A stretch of DNA of 64,000 nucleotides from Sinonovacula constricta (lineage: Eukaryota > Mollusca > Bivalvia > Cardiida > Solecurtidae): the NCBI GenBank assembly GCA_007844125.1, contig CM017571.1:32778113-32842112 (forward strand), written 5' to 3'. The notes under the pieces are model-generated. The model made no database searches. It was not told where the DNA came from and saw only the letters and a program-made list of their open reading frames with translations. The position numbers and the translations under genes were made by a program. Shown in pieces: positions 1 to 11,713 of this stretch (positions within the stretch are counted from its first letter, which is position 1; every line of letters starts with the position of its first letter).

Positions 1-815
1 AATAGTACGACAAATATTTTTATATGCAAGAAAGATAACTTATTCTTTCTTATGTGAATTCTGGTAGCATTTATGTACCCTGCCGTCAGTGCTCCATACA
101 TATTTTCCAAACTACCGTTGCTGCTGTTGTTGCTGCTGCAGATGATGTGCATTCTTTGTATTCATAAAAAATATCTACATGCTTACGATGATGATGACGG
201 TAATTCTAATATGGTAGTCATTTAGATCAAAGATTTATCCAATATTAATACTTCTTTCTAAATTTGTACATATACTTTGGTAGATTACAATAAAGTCTTG
301 ATAAGGAGCAATAGCGAATTACCGTTTGCGTAACTTTACATAACCGTGACTTTACTACAATTGGTTACGTATACCGGCAAAGCAAGCATTGACTTCAACC
401 CACAGACGTTAACACATTGTAATGTTAATCAATGCGTCACTGTAAATCAGGCTGACATTCTTGGATGTCAACTCTTAGGCTCGGATCCCGGTCGAGAAGA
501 AAAAAATCATGTGTGTATGATTTCCTGCTGGTCTCGGTTACGCCGTGGCTCTAACACTTAATCTTCTTCCACAAAGATAACTGAACGTTAGAATGATGTT
601 ACTATTGCTTCTACTATAGTAATACATGTTAGTTGTTGTTGCTGTTGTTGCTCATGTTGTTACTTTGTGTGGGGATGGTGGAAGCTGGTTGTAACTTTGT
701 GGGGATGGTGAAAGCTGTGGTGGTGGTGGTGGCTACCGACGGTAGGGATGACGGTTATGTTGCGACATTCGTCAGTGTTGCTGCTACAGCTTCTGTTGCT
801 GATTAAGGTTTGGCA
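1..815. other. AT-rich intergenic sequence
   Basis: No gene is visible. Short imperfect GTT/GCT triplet runs occur near 118-140 and 630-655, and a GGT run near 717-732. The small open frame at 346-561 has no recognisable domain and I treat it as chance. Confidence 0.6.
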
Positions 816-859
816 CTGATGATGATGACGATGATGACGACGACGGCGATGGCGATGAC

Positions 860-896
<37 letters not shown>

Positions 897-965
897 TTGA
901 TGATGATGACGATGATGATGATGATTTACAATTTATCATCCGCATTGTGTGTGTGTGTGTGTGTT

Positions 966-1050
<85 letters not shown>
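816..1050. repeat. Compound microsatellite (GAT)n then (TG)n
   Basis: An imperfect GAT/GAC triplet tract (816-925) is followed by a TG dinucleotide tract (about 945-1050) interrupted by TTTGTGT pieces. The poly-Met and Cys-Val open frames here only translate the microsatellite. Confidence 0.95.
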
Positions 1051-1051
<1 letters not shown>

Positions 1052-1529
1052 CTGAGTGTTCTAATGAATGTAATGTAGGTGACTTAAAATGTTTTAGAAA
1101 AAAAAAACATGATAAATCTGAAAAGGTGAACTTTGCATGAGGAATAAGATAACTTGTCTAGGACAGCACAAATAAAGCCTGGCGAATGTCGTAATAAATA
1201 CCATCCTTTATAAATCTGTCTTTCATTTAATATTTTAATTTGCAGAAGTGTTGACATAGTTTTAAAAATGGTGACAATTAACATGCGCATTTCATAAATG
1301 ACCTCAAAATATTATTGTGAAGAAATACACTGATGCTGCATAAACGCATCATTTTTGTCAAAATAAATAAATAGCACAGCTTAATATCCACATTGCCAGC
1401 AAGAACGCACTTTGTTGTACCGTTCACCGCCTAAAAAATAAAGAATAAATATAATTAAAAAATAAATTATCATAAATAATGACCTATATGACTACCACCC
1501 ATTTTAATACCGCCTTTGTTTTAAGTTAT
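1051..1529. other. AT-rich intergenic sequence
   Basis: I see no gene, tandem repeat or clear inverted repeat between the microsatellite and the 3' end of the LINE. Confidence 0.5.
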
Positions 1530-1649
1530 TCTTCTTATTATTATATACCAAACTTCTTAAGCACTTGTTCATGTACGTTCAAAAGTACTGTACAGTGTTA
1601 CCAAATAAATGATACAATATTAAAAAACAAATTAAAACATAGATATTGC

Positions 1650-2305
1650 TCAAGTCACACATAAAAATAAAACACAGGTAAGACTTAAGAATTTGTTAAA
1701 AAGCGACACTGGTACAAAAAATAATAAGTCCAAATAAAACTTCTTAAATAAGTGAGTTTCAAGTGCTCCCTTAAACACTGGTAGAGTTTCACAGCTTTTA
1801 AGTGACTTAGCTAGGGCATTCCAGACTTTAGGGGCTGCCGTCATCAACGTACGATCACCATAAGTCACAGTCCTGCTACGCGGTACAACCAGCGTTAAAC
1901 AATCATTCTGGGACCTAAGTTGTCTGGATGGGATATAAAAGCCTAGCATGTTTTGTATGTAAGTAGGTGCCTGTCCGTGCCTGTCCGTGAAGCGCCTTAA
2001 ACACATATGTAAGGAGTTTGTACTCGACTCTGATGTGAACAGGAAGCCAATGTAGTTCCTTTTTTGTGGCAGTTACGTGGTGTCCTGGTAACAACGCGAG
2101 CAGCCGTATTTTGAACATTTTGGAGCTTGTTGAGAACGTACTTAGGAGATCCATATAGCAGCGAATTACCGTAATCTAGTCTTGATGTAACTAACGAGTT
2201 TATCAGGGTTCTGGTTGAATTAACAGTCAGGTATTTACGAATTTGACCTATTTGTCGAATTCGCATGAAGAATGAAAAAGAAACTGAGTTCACATGTTGT
2301 TCCAT
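1650..2305 (-). pseudogene. LINE ORF2 C-terminal region, frameshifted
   Basis: Three overlapping frames together carry the conserved post-RT region of CR1/L2-type elements: SRLDYGNSLLYG and LNKLQNVQNTAARVVTRT (frame at 1997-2305), KELHWLPVHIRVEYKLL (1915-2154), then GQAPTYIQNML, VPRSRTVTYGDR and APKVWNALAKSL (1650-2006). At least two frameshifts separate them. The stretch that encodes TDRHGQAP is preceded by a short duplicated piece (GTGCCTGTCC repeated near 1968-1988), which may have caused the last frame change. Confidence 0.85.
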
Positions 2306-3696
2306 GTCTAAATGATACGGCCCTAAAGTTTCTAACTGTTGTTGATGGTTTTATTACAGAATCACCTCCTCTTACAGTAAGATCTTCAACGTCACTTCGT
2401 TTTGGTACAAAGACAATCACCTCTGTTTTGTCCGCATTGAGTTTGAGAAAGTTATTATTAATCCATAGTATGATGTCATTCAGGCATGCTTTAATCCGTC
2501 GCAAGGTCTCATTGCGTGAAATGGTTTCTTTTGGTTTAAACGCCATGTACACTTGCGAATCGTCAGCGTAGAAATGATGTTGAAGTTTATGCTTCCGACA
2601 GATCGCGCCCGCAGGTTTAGTGTACATGATGTAATTCTTCGGGCCAAGAACAGACCCTTGTGGCACAGAAAATGTCATACGTACAGGTTTTGACAGTTCT
2701 CCATTGACGCAGACAGTTTGATGACGCTCACATAGATACGATTTCATCCATTGTGAAGATTTGCCTACTATGCCGAAGTGTTGTTTAAGTCGGCAAGGGA
2801 GGGTACTATTGTCGATCGTATCAAAAGCAGCGGATAAGGTCAAGATGACTAGCACAGAAGCTTTATTATGATCAAGAGAACATGGAATGTCATTTTGTTC
2901 ACATAATAAAGCAGATTCTGTTGAATGAAACTGCTTATAAGCACACTGACGCTCTTCATGATGTTTATGTGCAGATAGGTGTCTTTCAAGTTGGGAATCG
3001 ACAGCTTTCTCGAGAATCTTTGAGACAAACGGTAAATTAGATACAGGCCGGTAGTTTTTCATAACCTCTTGATCTAACCCTGTCTTTTTGATTAAAGGCC
3101 TTACTCTAGCCCTTTTAAAAGCTGGTGGTACATACGCCTTCTCAAGTGAAGTGTTAATGATTTTGGTGATCAATGGTAATAGTTCATTTAAACAATCTTT
3201 CAGCAGCCATGTTGGAATGGGGTCAAGTTCACAGGATTTGTTGGGAGAATTGCGAATAATCTTTGAAATTTCCATGTCGGAGGCTACTGAAAAGTTTGAA
3301 AATTGCTCTCCATTGAAAGGTGCTTCAGGGACAACACTGTCTGTTTGTTGGAGAGACTTGGTCCACACTAGGTTTGCCTTCAACCTTATCGACAAAGAAG
3401 TCACTAAAGTCTTGTGTAAGAACGTTTGCAGGATTACCAGATAGCAGCACAACATCTAAGGTTTCTTCCATCAAATGCCGGGTCACTTTGATAAGGTCTT
3501 TCGTGTCACGACCACATAGCTCTACTTTCTCAGTGAAGTATTTGACTTTGGACATATTAAGAAGCTTATTAGTAACAGCGAATTGGTTTCTGTAAATTGC
3601 GTGATCAATTGTCAATCCAGTAAATCCCTCATTTTGCTCTAACTGGCGTCTTAAATGTTTAGCATCATAAAGTTCTTTGGAATACCACGGATTCAT
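2235..3696 (-). pseudogene. LINE linker plus reverse transcriptase remnant
   Basis: The linker (about 3325-3696) begins with PWYSKEL and passes, after a frame change near 3.36-3.42 kb, into a 406-codon open stretch (2235-3455) carrying the RT. Landmarks by residue of that stretch: PIPTWLLKDCL about 80-90, NYRPVSNLPFVSKILEK about 134-150, CAYKQFHSTESAL about 171-183, LSAAFDTID about 207-215, SVPQGSVLGP about 263-272, FYADDSQVY about 295-303, then the thumb (LKLNADKTEVIVF). The motif-A aspartate, normally in LDLSAAFD, is a threonine here (ILTLSAAFD), so one of three catalytic acidic residues is lost, although YADD is intact. Together with the frameshifts this makes an active enzyme very unlikely. 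Confidence 0.88.
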
Positions 3697-3858
3697 TGGT
3701 CTTAGTACAATGCTCTTGGAGATGCGTGTTTGTCAAGGAGGAAAGAAAGGTCATTGTTGTAGGCATCAACTAGTTCATTAACATAGGAGCTTTCTTTTAC
3801 ACTATTTAAAATATCTGATGTCAAAATATCTGTTTTAAACTCATTAACATTTATCGAT

Positions 3859-4207
3859 TTAAATTTTCTGTAAGTCAGTTTTTCGTACTGGTGGTGGTTT
3901 TGACACACAAGCATTAAATACAACAGCGAAGTGATCGCGAGATGTATTCCCGTTATTGACTGGAAGTCCGGAGTCAGATATTTCCACATTTGATACAGTT
4001 GTGTCTGTATCTCTGGTAAAAAGCACATCTAGTACGTGGCCTGCTACATGAGTTGGTTCAGTGACGTGTTGTCGCATGCCAAAAGCCTCCAAAACACTTT
4101 TGAATTTTGCCGTGTTAGGACTAGACAGATTGTCCAGGTGAAAATTAACATCACCCACCACAATAATATCGTTCTCAGCAGTAAAGTTTTGTGTCATCCG
4201 CTCACAG
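3859..4207 (-). pseudogene. LINE endonuclease remnant (C-terminal half)
   Basis: Fragment of the apurinic-like endonuclease that nicks target DNA in LINE retrotransposition. Visible family landmarks are IIVVGDVNFHLD (normally GDFN, with the metal/substrate-contact Asp and Asn), QHVTEPTHVAGHVLDVLFTR (the PTH...LD block), and SRDHFAVVF (the terminal S-D-H block, here with an inserted Arg). The N-terminal half with the catalytic Glu is missing because the element stops near 4207. The frame moves at about 4.0 kb into the following linker. Confidence 0.85.
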
Positions 4208-4391
4208 CCATATTTATATTATATTACAGTTTTTACCACCTTGAACTTCTAAGGCTATAAATAAACAAGAACAAGTAGACGAGTGTTATTCGCATTACAA
4301 ACAGGGGTATTATTGTTAAGACTTAGATTTGTTCTCACTTAAACATTTGGCGTGCCTGTGAATACCTTGGTCCTGTGTCTTCATTTTTTGT

Positions 4392-4716
4392 ATATGTTGC
4401 AATGCTCATAGGACTTTGTCTTATATATTCTTATCTAGAAAGAAAATATACGTTAAAATATAATCAAGTATATTAATATAATCGAATTTATTATTCATTG
4501 TGTGTTTTATGCTTCATTAAATATCACAGCAATGTTTTTATTTGGTTGTACAGGTAACTCTGTGAATGTTTAATAAATATATAACTACATGAAAATGACA
4601 AATATGCCGAAAAGACACTAATATCCTTAGTTTCAAACTCTTTGATAAAATATATACGCTCTACTTTGAAGCGAAGTAAACAAACTTGACTAGGTCCCGT
4701 GAGCATTGCAATATAT
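4392..4716. repeat. Small inverted-repeat element (foldback-like)
   Basis: TTGCAATGCTCA at 4397-4408 is matched exactly by TGAGCATTGCAA at 4700-4711. A weaker match continues inward (ATAGGAC against GTCCCG) and outward (AT-rich). The arms point into a roughly 290-bp AT-rich interior with no coding potential. It fits a small non-autonomous inverted-repeat element; I could not identify a target-site duplication. Confidence 0.45.
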
Positions 4717-5555
4717 TTTAAAATTTGAAAAGCACGTGACAAATGTCAAATTTAAAAGTAACAACAAACTGACGACACGTTACACATTCAAACAAACACA
4801 AACGTTATGCCTGCTAAAGGGACAACCAATCAAAAAGAGCCCCAGATCATAGCTCTGCTTAAAATGTCATACTTTCAAATCAGTGTTATTATTTTTTAAC
4901 GTTCATAACAATGCAGTGTAATTAATCCAATTTATCTATATATAACCAAAAATATAAGAACAAAACCAACTGTCAAAATTATGTAGATGTCAAATACCTT
5001 TTGACAGATAAATAAAGTTAATTGAAACATAATTAAGGTTTTCAACTTAGTTCTTAGTAATAATTATTGCCTAGTAATAATGATCACTCAAGCGAACTTA
5101 GAGCTATTTTTATGATACGTCATTGACAAAGGGTTATTTTTATAGTATTAATACTTTGTTAAGAACTTTATTCAAATAAAAATTTATGTACCTAAAGGAA
5201 GCTACGCTACGACAGAGCACTTTATCCTCTGAACCGCCCCACCCCGTTAGTGTTTAATTATTTTTTTTTTTTTAACATTCGATAATAAAACGTTAGTACT
5301 TAAGTATACCACGCTACGCCCTTGGGCCGAATTAATAGTAAATAAAACACTACATGTACATGTGGAAGGTTAAAATCATAAAGTTAACAAACAAATAACA
5401 ACTGCAATGTTTAAAACAATACTGCACTAAATGTCTGCTCCATGTACGGAAGGCCCCGAGTTCGAAGGTTACTGTGAAGATCTTGTTCCCGATTTACCTG
5501 TCGCACCGCCATATAAGAAAAAAAGCTATCTATAAAATAACTTTTCAAAAGAACT
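4717..5555. other. AT-rich intergenic sequence
   Basis: No gene or recognisable repeat is seen. A poly-T run lies near 5260-5272. Confidence 0.5.
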
Positions 5556-5850
5556 GACTGACCTGGTAGCGCAATCGGCTCAAGGTACGGGAGTCTCCGG
5601 GTTTGATCCCGGGCCGCGACATACCAAAGCCGTAAAAATGGTAGTGGTAAAGCTCTCTTGCTAACGCTTTAGCAAATATAAGGATAGATCCACGACTGGT
5701 TGGCCCGGTGTCAGGATAATGTAACTGTGTAGGGTATCCTACCAGGTGTTCGCAGCATGCTATACACAGTGAAGACAGCACTAATAGCTGCAAGTGGACA
5801 CAGTCTCCACATAACTGAAATACTGTTGGTGGGACAATAAACCCAATAAA
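5556..5850 (+). mobile_element. tRNA-derived SINE, family 2
   Basis: The head carries a well-formed pol III box A (TAGCGCAATCGG, 5567-5578) and a box B with one mismatch (GGTTTGATCCC, 5600-5610) at tRNA-like spacing. A non-tRNA body follows and ends in GTTGGTGGGACAATAAACC and a short AAAC-type tail. No host tRNA fold is expected because the acceptor-stem pairing is poor. A second fragment with the same 3' end lies at about 6290. Confidence 0.8.
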
Positions 5851-6224
5851 CAATAGTCTATTTAGTATCGAAAAAAGGCATTTTAATGCCTATAAACAAA
5901 CAAATTAAATGCCAAATAAGATTACGAATAAAATAAAGCTTGATATTATATATGTATGTAATGTTTAAAACACTATAACTTAAATGGGCGACAATCAAAA
6001 ATAAAATTGTTATGGCTAAAATGTATAAAGTAAGCATCTGTCCGTAAGAAACCATTTATGTTGCTTTGGACACGGTCTTGAAAGAGTTCTTTTTAAATAT
6101 TGTCTTTAAAGTTCTTCTTTAAAGTCCGCGAACATGATTTGTGTCAAAACAGCCAAACAGAACGTGTTTTTATGACGATTGCCCTTAGATCGGGTTTCTC
6201 TTTGTATGAGCTCTGAATGGGTTA

Positions 6225-6335
6225 GTCGAGTATGACCAGTGTGGCAGCAAGTAAGAGCAATGAACGCCTGCTTGCCTTCTCTACATTTACATACTGTTGG
6301 TGGGGCGATTCAACAAACAAATAAACAAACAAAAA
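6225..6335 (+). mobile_element. SINE family 2, 3' fragment
   Basis: The segment ending TACTGTTGGTGGGGCGATTC (6291-6310) matches the 3' end of the SINE at 5556-5850 and is followed by an (AAAC)n-type tail. The tRNA-like head is missing or too decayed to recognise. Confidence 0.6.
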
Positions 6336-6777
6336 CAAACATTTACAAATCAAGAAGTGTATTGCCTTTTGGCATTTGGTCATTCCAATAATGTAGTCTT
6401 TTGTCGAACTAATAATAAACGAGGCGTTTTTAATTAAACCTTTCTGTCGGTTCCCCCGTCAATATAGAGCAAATACTTTGCTTGTGGCTTCAAGACTTAT
6501 TTTAACTGACATTTGAAATGTTAAATAAAAAATACAGATTTACGTCAAAAATATTTTTACCACTGAAATACTACAAACTAACATTACTAAGATAATGTTA
6601 AGCGTCAATAGAAAACCTCTTATTTACACACATGTAATCAGGTACATTGTATTTCGTAGGTGAACAATTGAAAGTGATGTTATTGATGCATGTATATTAT
6701 TAATAAACAAATACATTTATGTAGTGTTTCTATTGTATTTTTATTTTTGGAGACAGATGATATGGTGGTGATTGTCG
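6336..6777. other. AT-rich intergenic sequence
   Basis: No gene or repeat is recognised. Confidence 0.5.
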
Positions 6778-6797
6778 TGATGATGGTGATGGTGATT

Positions 6798-6861
<64 letters not shown>
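6778..6861. repeat. (ATG)n microsatellite
   Basis: A nearly pure ATG tract, followed by a GA-rich stretch (6864-6930). Open frames here (poly-Met, poly-Ile, Arg-rich) are artefacts of the repeat. Confidence 0.95.
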
Positions 6862-6862
<1 letters not shown>

Positions 6863-9156
6863 ATGGAGGAGAAGGAAGTGCAGAATGAGGAGGTCGACGA
6901 TTATGTGGAGGAGGAGGAGGAGGAGTAAAAGGGGAAAAGTAAGAGGACGACGACGCTGATTATGATGAAATCTTACCAACCAGCCGGTCTGGAATCTTAG
7001 GAACATACCAGAAGAAATAACCACATCAGTTATCCCCCATTGTGAAGGCATATTTTGACTCACCGTACAGAAATCACCTGTTTGGTCTGTCTTATATCAG
7101 CCGTGTTTACTTATTCTACCTGTATAGTAGTCTCTGCAGTGTTCATTGTAAAGCCCATTACGACAAAAATCTATTTCTTTTCAAATCCAGAGCCCTCTCT
7201 GCGCGGGCGAATTTGTGCTCATTTGTGATTATTACTATTGTAGTAATAATAATATTCATTCCGGGTACTCGTCCATATAGTTTGTTTATTAATATCAATG
7301 GATTACAGGGTGTTTTCATAGATTTTATTATAGTTTAACGTTGATGTTCCCATTTAGACTTTGCTTATGGGTTTAATTAATCGAGAGTGAGATAATCCTA
7401 TGTACAGTGTGGTCGTATCATTTATATTGATATGTTTATAGGTCTGGCCATATTTGCATTTTATATAGCCAGGGATACGGTGACACAGTATTAGCAGATG
7501 GATTGGACTGTTACCTGACACGGATATTTATGGCTACTACGAGGTAAGAATAATGTCAACTTTTTGCACTTATATCAATTTATTTTAAAATGTATCATAT
7601 ATGTATGTAATGAGAGGAATTCAAGCGACGTTCATACATTTATCATACTAGTGTTCTGTATTCTCTTAAAATACCGTCTCCAAAATAACCGAAGTTCTGT
7701 CGATAATCCCAGCAAATAAATCTCATACAATTGAGTTGTATTTTTTTGTATTAAAATTACTTCAATAAGCCATGTAATAATTGTTTTAAACAAAATGATA
7801 AAAAAACTGTCTACAATTACCCATGAACACCAGCTAAAAAGTCTACATTATCAATATTTTTATATCAATCAATCAATTTAGGTACACAAAGTCAACATAA
7901 TAATGTATATACATCTTACACGTTCTATTTTAATTTTTATTGTATTAATACTAACAAATTATCTAACTCAAAAAAATAGCAAAAAGAAAACGTCATGATG
8001 TACATCATATTGATATCAATTTAGCAAGCAATGTGGACGAGTTGGACAATTTGGACTTATAAGTAAGTCTTATAATTATTTATGGTACCATCCAATTTAA
8101 AAGAAACAAAACACGCCGCCATTACAGCGCTAAAGACGCTTTAAATAATTGGGTAAATTTAATAAATTCTACCGGATCTTCATGTATGGTATATCGTATG
8201 AATACTGTTAATTTACAGGACGCGAACAAGAATTTAATACACTTTCTTGTTGTTTACCGTCGGTGTTCACTTTCGTTTGAAGTGATCGATTATGATTAGC
8301 ATAATCATTCAGTAATATTGAATGCAAACGATACGTTTGCCAACACACTTTTATTTTTCTTCCTTCGCATGTAACGGATTGAGATTAAATCTATATAAGT
8401 GTCGCTTGAAGATAATATTTAACTAATTCTCATTCATATCTTCTTTGATAAGGATTAATAAAACGGAGATCTTGCTGGTATAGTTATACGAAAGAAATAT
8501 ACACTGCGCATTGATTACAACCTGTCATTTGAAAGACTTCAGCACACTAACACGTGTTAGGAAGTGCGATACACAGTTTTAAATGTGTGCGCTAGTTTAC
8601 GTTCATAAGATTGTTAAATGTGTGGTAAACTAAGTTAAGTTGTTATACAATATTAAACAGGTCTAATTACATACAAGTATTTCATGTGTGTTTACATGAA
8701 CTATACATTTATTTCTAGAGATATAGAGTTATTTAGATAAGTATAATTGCTTTTAAGTAACCTAAATACATAATGCATAATGTATTTTATAAATACCTGG
8801 ATACAAAATCGTTAATGTTTGTTTGTCTAACTCTTAAAACAACAAACACTTAGCAACAACGTATAAAAATTGTTCACACTTTTCAAAAAGTAAATAAACA
8901 ATAACCCTGACCTCCATTCTTTCTTTTCTCCGTCTTTTTTATCATTATCAGATCTATTAACCTTCGACTAAGCATATAGTCTCAAGTTGAAAAACGAATG
9001 TTCGGTACAAGATAGCAACAAATGTGAAACAATAATTTACATACGGATAAATTTAACGAAGTAATATAAATGTCTAAAGGCAGTTTTAAATACGAATCAT
9101 AAATTATAAAACCATACGACAAACTACAGTGTTGATCGCATTAAACAAACGTGGCA
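6862..9156. other. AT-rich intergenic sequence without recognisable genes
   Basis: I found no open frame with protein-like content and no convincing tandem or inverted repeat. A short imperfect palindrome (GATTATGATTAGCATAATC) lies near 8289-8307. Confidence 0.5.
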
Positions 9157-9278
9157 GTTAAGATCTCGATGAGAAACCATAAGAATGTATGTATAATGTC
9201 TAAATAGACAACTATGTGTCTAAAGTCTAATTAGACGACGGCATGAGGAACGTCGAAATCTTGAGATCTTAACTCTTG
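9157..9278. repeat. Short element with GTTAAGATCTC inverted ends
   Basis: GTTAAGATCTC at 9157-9167 is matched exactly in inverted orientation at 9263-9273. The interior contains the perfect palindrome GTCTAATTAGAC (9225-9236) and a near-palindromic TGTCTAAATAGACA. AGATCTTAACTCTTG at 9264-9278 recurs at 62767-62781, so this end is probably dispersed. It looks like a very small inverted-repeat element. Confidence 0.45.
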
Positions 9279-9537
9279 ACGTGTTATTACATGGGACGGT
9301 GGAAACAATCAACCAAAACACCATGTTGTTGAAAGGGTATGGTATAATGTATTGTTTTCTTTGAAAAAATGGATAGGGTCTTAGTGATTTCTTCAGCTTA
9401 AAGCTGAAAGTCGTTATGCCAAAGTTGATGGGATTATGAAAAAAGAAGTGGTTAAAGAGAGCTTTGCGTAATCTGAATTTACATGTTTTTTTGTTGTTGT
9501 TTTTTTGTGTGTTTTTTTTTGTTTGTTTTTGTTTTTA

Positions 9538-9604
9538 TGTGTGCGCGCGCGTGTGTGTGTGTGTGCGTGCGTGCGTGCGTGTGTGCGTGTGCGTGCGTGT
9601 GTGT
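9538..9604. repeat. (GT)n/(GCGT)n microsatellite
   Basis: A GT/GC alternating tract flanked by poly-T/GTTTT-rich DNA. This alternating purine-pyrimidine tract could adopt Z-DNA; no coding function. Confidence 0.9.
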
Positions 9605-9851
9605 ACTTTTTGTGTGTTTTTTTTCCTCGTTTTTTGTGAAGGAGGGTGTTGCTTTTTACCGTATTTTTTAATTTTGCTATAGTTTTTTCAAGGCCAATGT
9701 CATGCCAGTATTTTATCACACAGATAACAAACGTACATGTTCTACATGTTACATGTGGAAGAACTCTTTCGGGATAATGCGTTAGAAAACAAAAATAAAA
9801 TACTCTTATATAGAAGTAGGCAGCTTAAAAAATAGAGGTGCGTCTGTTGCA

Positions 9852-10113
9852 GGAATGGATGCAGTGGGGAATGGGTGGATGGGGGATGCATCCCCACACC
9901 AAACATGTAAAAAGATCAGAGTTGTGAAAACACATGCGTGTAAGCTTAAAAATTACTAAGCTTTTAAAGTAAATTTTGTCTGATGACTGCTAAGGTAGAA
10001 ACTAGGCCCTCACCTCACTTACTGTGCATATATATCTAGTGTTTACTGCGACAAAGTTTAATGGATCTTGATTCATAACTCCACCCCATCAACATTTTCT
10101 ATATCCGACCCCG
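9852..10113 (+). mobile_element. R1 dispersed repeat, copy 1
   Basis: First of five copies in this window, all on the plus strand. Shared order: a GGATGGAT start, a GGGGGATGCATCCCC core, an A-rich GTTGTGAAAACACAT block, a TACTAAGCTTTTAAAGTAAA block (ACTAAGCTTTTAAAGTAAA here), a CTCACTTACTG block, TTTACTGCGA.AAAGTT, ATGGATCTTGATTCATA, a CCACCCC run and a GGATCCGCCCC-type end (here decayed to ATATCCGACCCCGG). It abuts a SINE directly on its right. Confidence 0.75.
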
Positions 10114-10331
10114 GTCCGTGACCGAGTGGTTAGAGTCGCTGACTTCTAAATCCTCCGCCCAACGCGTGGGGTTGAGTCCCGTTCGGGGCGAGAACTTCCA
10201 TGCGAGGAGGTTTTCCAGCTAACCTGTGGTGCACGGATGGTTCTTCTCGGACTTAAGTCTGGGGTCTTCCACCATAAATAACTAGCTGAACATTGCCAAT
10301 GTGATCATCACTGTCTCGGTGCGATGTGACA
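10114..10331 (+). mobile_element. tRNA-derived SINE, family 1
   Basis: The tRNA-Ser/Leu-like head has a box A close to TGGCCGAGTGG (TGACCGAGTGGTTAGAG, from 10119) and a decayed box B (GGTTGAGTCC, 10170-10179). The body contains GAGGAGGTTTTCCAGCTAAC, GTCTGGGGTCTTCCACC and the end block TCGGTGCGATGTGACA. The same body is present at 44466-44672 and, inverted, at 39851, 40633 and 48200. Confidence 0.8.
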
Positions 10332-11352
10332 TACACACTAATGTAGCATATATTATTGAACATTCATGATCCAACTTGAGGAATGCCTTTATGTCCCTGA
10401 GAACCATTGTTTCTCCGACTACGAATTCCTTTCGTACATGTATGCGTCGTTACTGCTGTCAAATATCCTCATCCCATTTTCACTATCTTTACACGTCTAA
10501 AAAAGCGCGCAGATTGTCACAACACTGATGGCTTGTACCAATCGGAACTCCTCAGGTAATTCCGTACTCGGGACATTAATCCCTCGGACGTATCTGGTGC
10601 AATGATGCTTACGGAAATCACGATCGTTTTGTTCGCCGGAAGTCCGAAGAAGAATATTCCTAAAATATAGTTCGCACAAAACATGAATAATGACATCGTT
10701 TGACAGATGCGTGTCTACTGAGCTGGGTAAATTAAACTTGGATGATTTAAATTTGATGCCGCCACAAATTAAAGTTTTCTGGCATCGTACTCTAGTGAGC
10801 TGTCGTCCGACCTGTCATCTTTGTTTTGACGTCTGTCATAAAAGTAGTCCCATTTAGGGAAATGGCCGAAGTGATCCGACTACTTACATACACCCGAGAG
10901 ATGATTCGTGAATTATTGGAGGTGTTCCGATTTGAATTGTAGACTACATGTATATAACAACAACTGAACTTGATCAGTAATCGCTCATTAGCGGAAATAA
11001 GCTCTACTTCTTGACTGTCAGTTTTACCCAAAGGTCTTCTGTGTCAGAAGGTAAAAATGCAAAAAAGAAAATTTTGAAGTTAGTACCGTCATGGTTGCTT
11101 CATGAAATAAGTAAAATTCAGTGATTTTGCCTCAGAGTGGTATGTGACACTTTAAATACAACAAATATTGATACGTTAAACGATAGCATACACATGTATT
11201 TGCTTCGTGTTTATCAGATGTTTCAGGCCTTACCCATATTCTTTCCATGTGTATGTATCACTTTTTTTCAAATGTAAGACAGATTTAGCTGTGGTTAGTA
11301 AATTCTATATTATGTGTTTCCAGTCTTCTTGAAGATGCGATGAGGACTTTCC
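10332..11352. other. Intergenic; possible decayed dispersed repeat near 10850-10940
   Basis: The segment around 10860-10935 (AAATGGCCGAAGTGATCCGA, then GATTCGTGAATTATTGGAGG) resembles 60240-60340 (AAATGGCCGAGGTGTTCCGA and GAATCATTCGTAACTATTCG) but in a different internal order. This suggests a shared old repeat. No gene is visible. Confidence 0.35.
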
Positions 11353-11464
<112 letters not shown>

Positions 11465-11713
11465 ACAATTAGGTACAATATCTTTGTGTTTGTTCGTAAC
11501 TGATGATTCAATATTATGTATCTATGTATCTTTGTGTCCTTCATATAATTAAAATACTTTATAAAGGCTTTTTTGGACAATGGTTCTGTCGTTTGCTTTC
11601 TAATTCTGCAAATTTCTAACAATAATGCGTAAACATAGATAGGATCCACGCTAATGGGAACGTGTTTAAAACGTTACAAAAAAAAACCCATACTTATCTT
11701 GAATATAAAAAAC

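Larger units (their letters stand above)
1530..4207 (-). mobile_element. CR1/L2-like LINE, 5'-truncated and decayed
   Basis: A non-LTR retrotransposon is read on the minus strand. From 4207 down to 1530 it holds the C-terminal half of an APE-type endonuclease, a linker, a reverse transcriptase, the LINE-typical C-terminal region and a short 3' UTR. The UTR ends in an AT-rich simple tail (ATAATAATAAGAAGAA when read on the minus strand). A CR1/L2-superclade assignment rests on the wording of the RT (NYRPVSNLPFVSKILEK, SVPQGSVLGP, FYADDSQVY) and of the C-terminal region (RLDYGNSLLYG, PRSRTVTYGDR). The copy starts inside the endonuclease, so it is 5'-truncated, as is usual for target-primed integration. 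The reading frame changes several times (near 4.0, 3.7, 3.4, 2.3, 2.1 and 2.0 kb), so it is not autonomous. The clade name within CR1/L2 is not resolved. Confidence 0.9.

Noticed and set aside
810..1140. Poly-Met and Cys-Val open frames
   Set aside because: They are translations of GAT and TG microsatellites. The same holds for frames at 6680-7063, 9464-9719, 11305-11649, 15962-16271, 38766-39183 and 50596-50880.
5556..5630. Functional tRNA gene
   Set aside because: Boxes A and B are good, but acceptor-stem pairing is absent and a SINE body with a shared 3' end follows.
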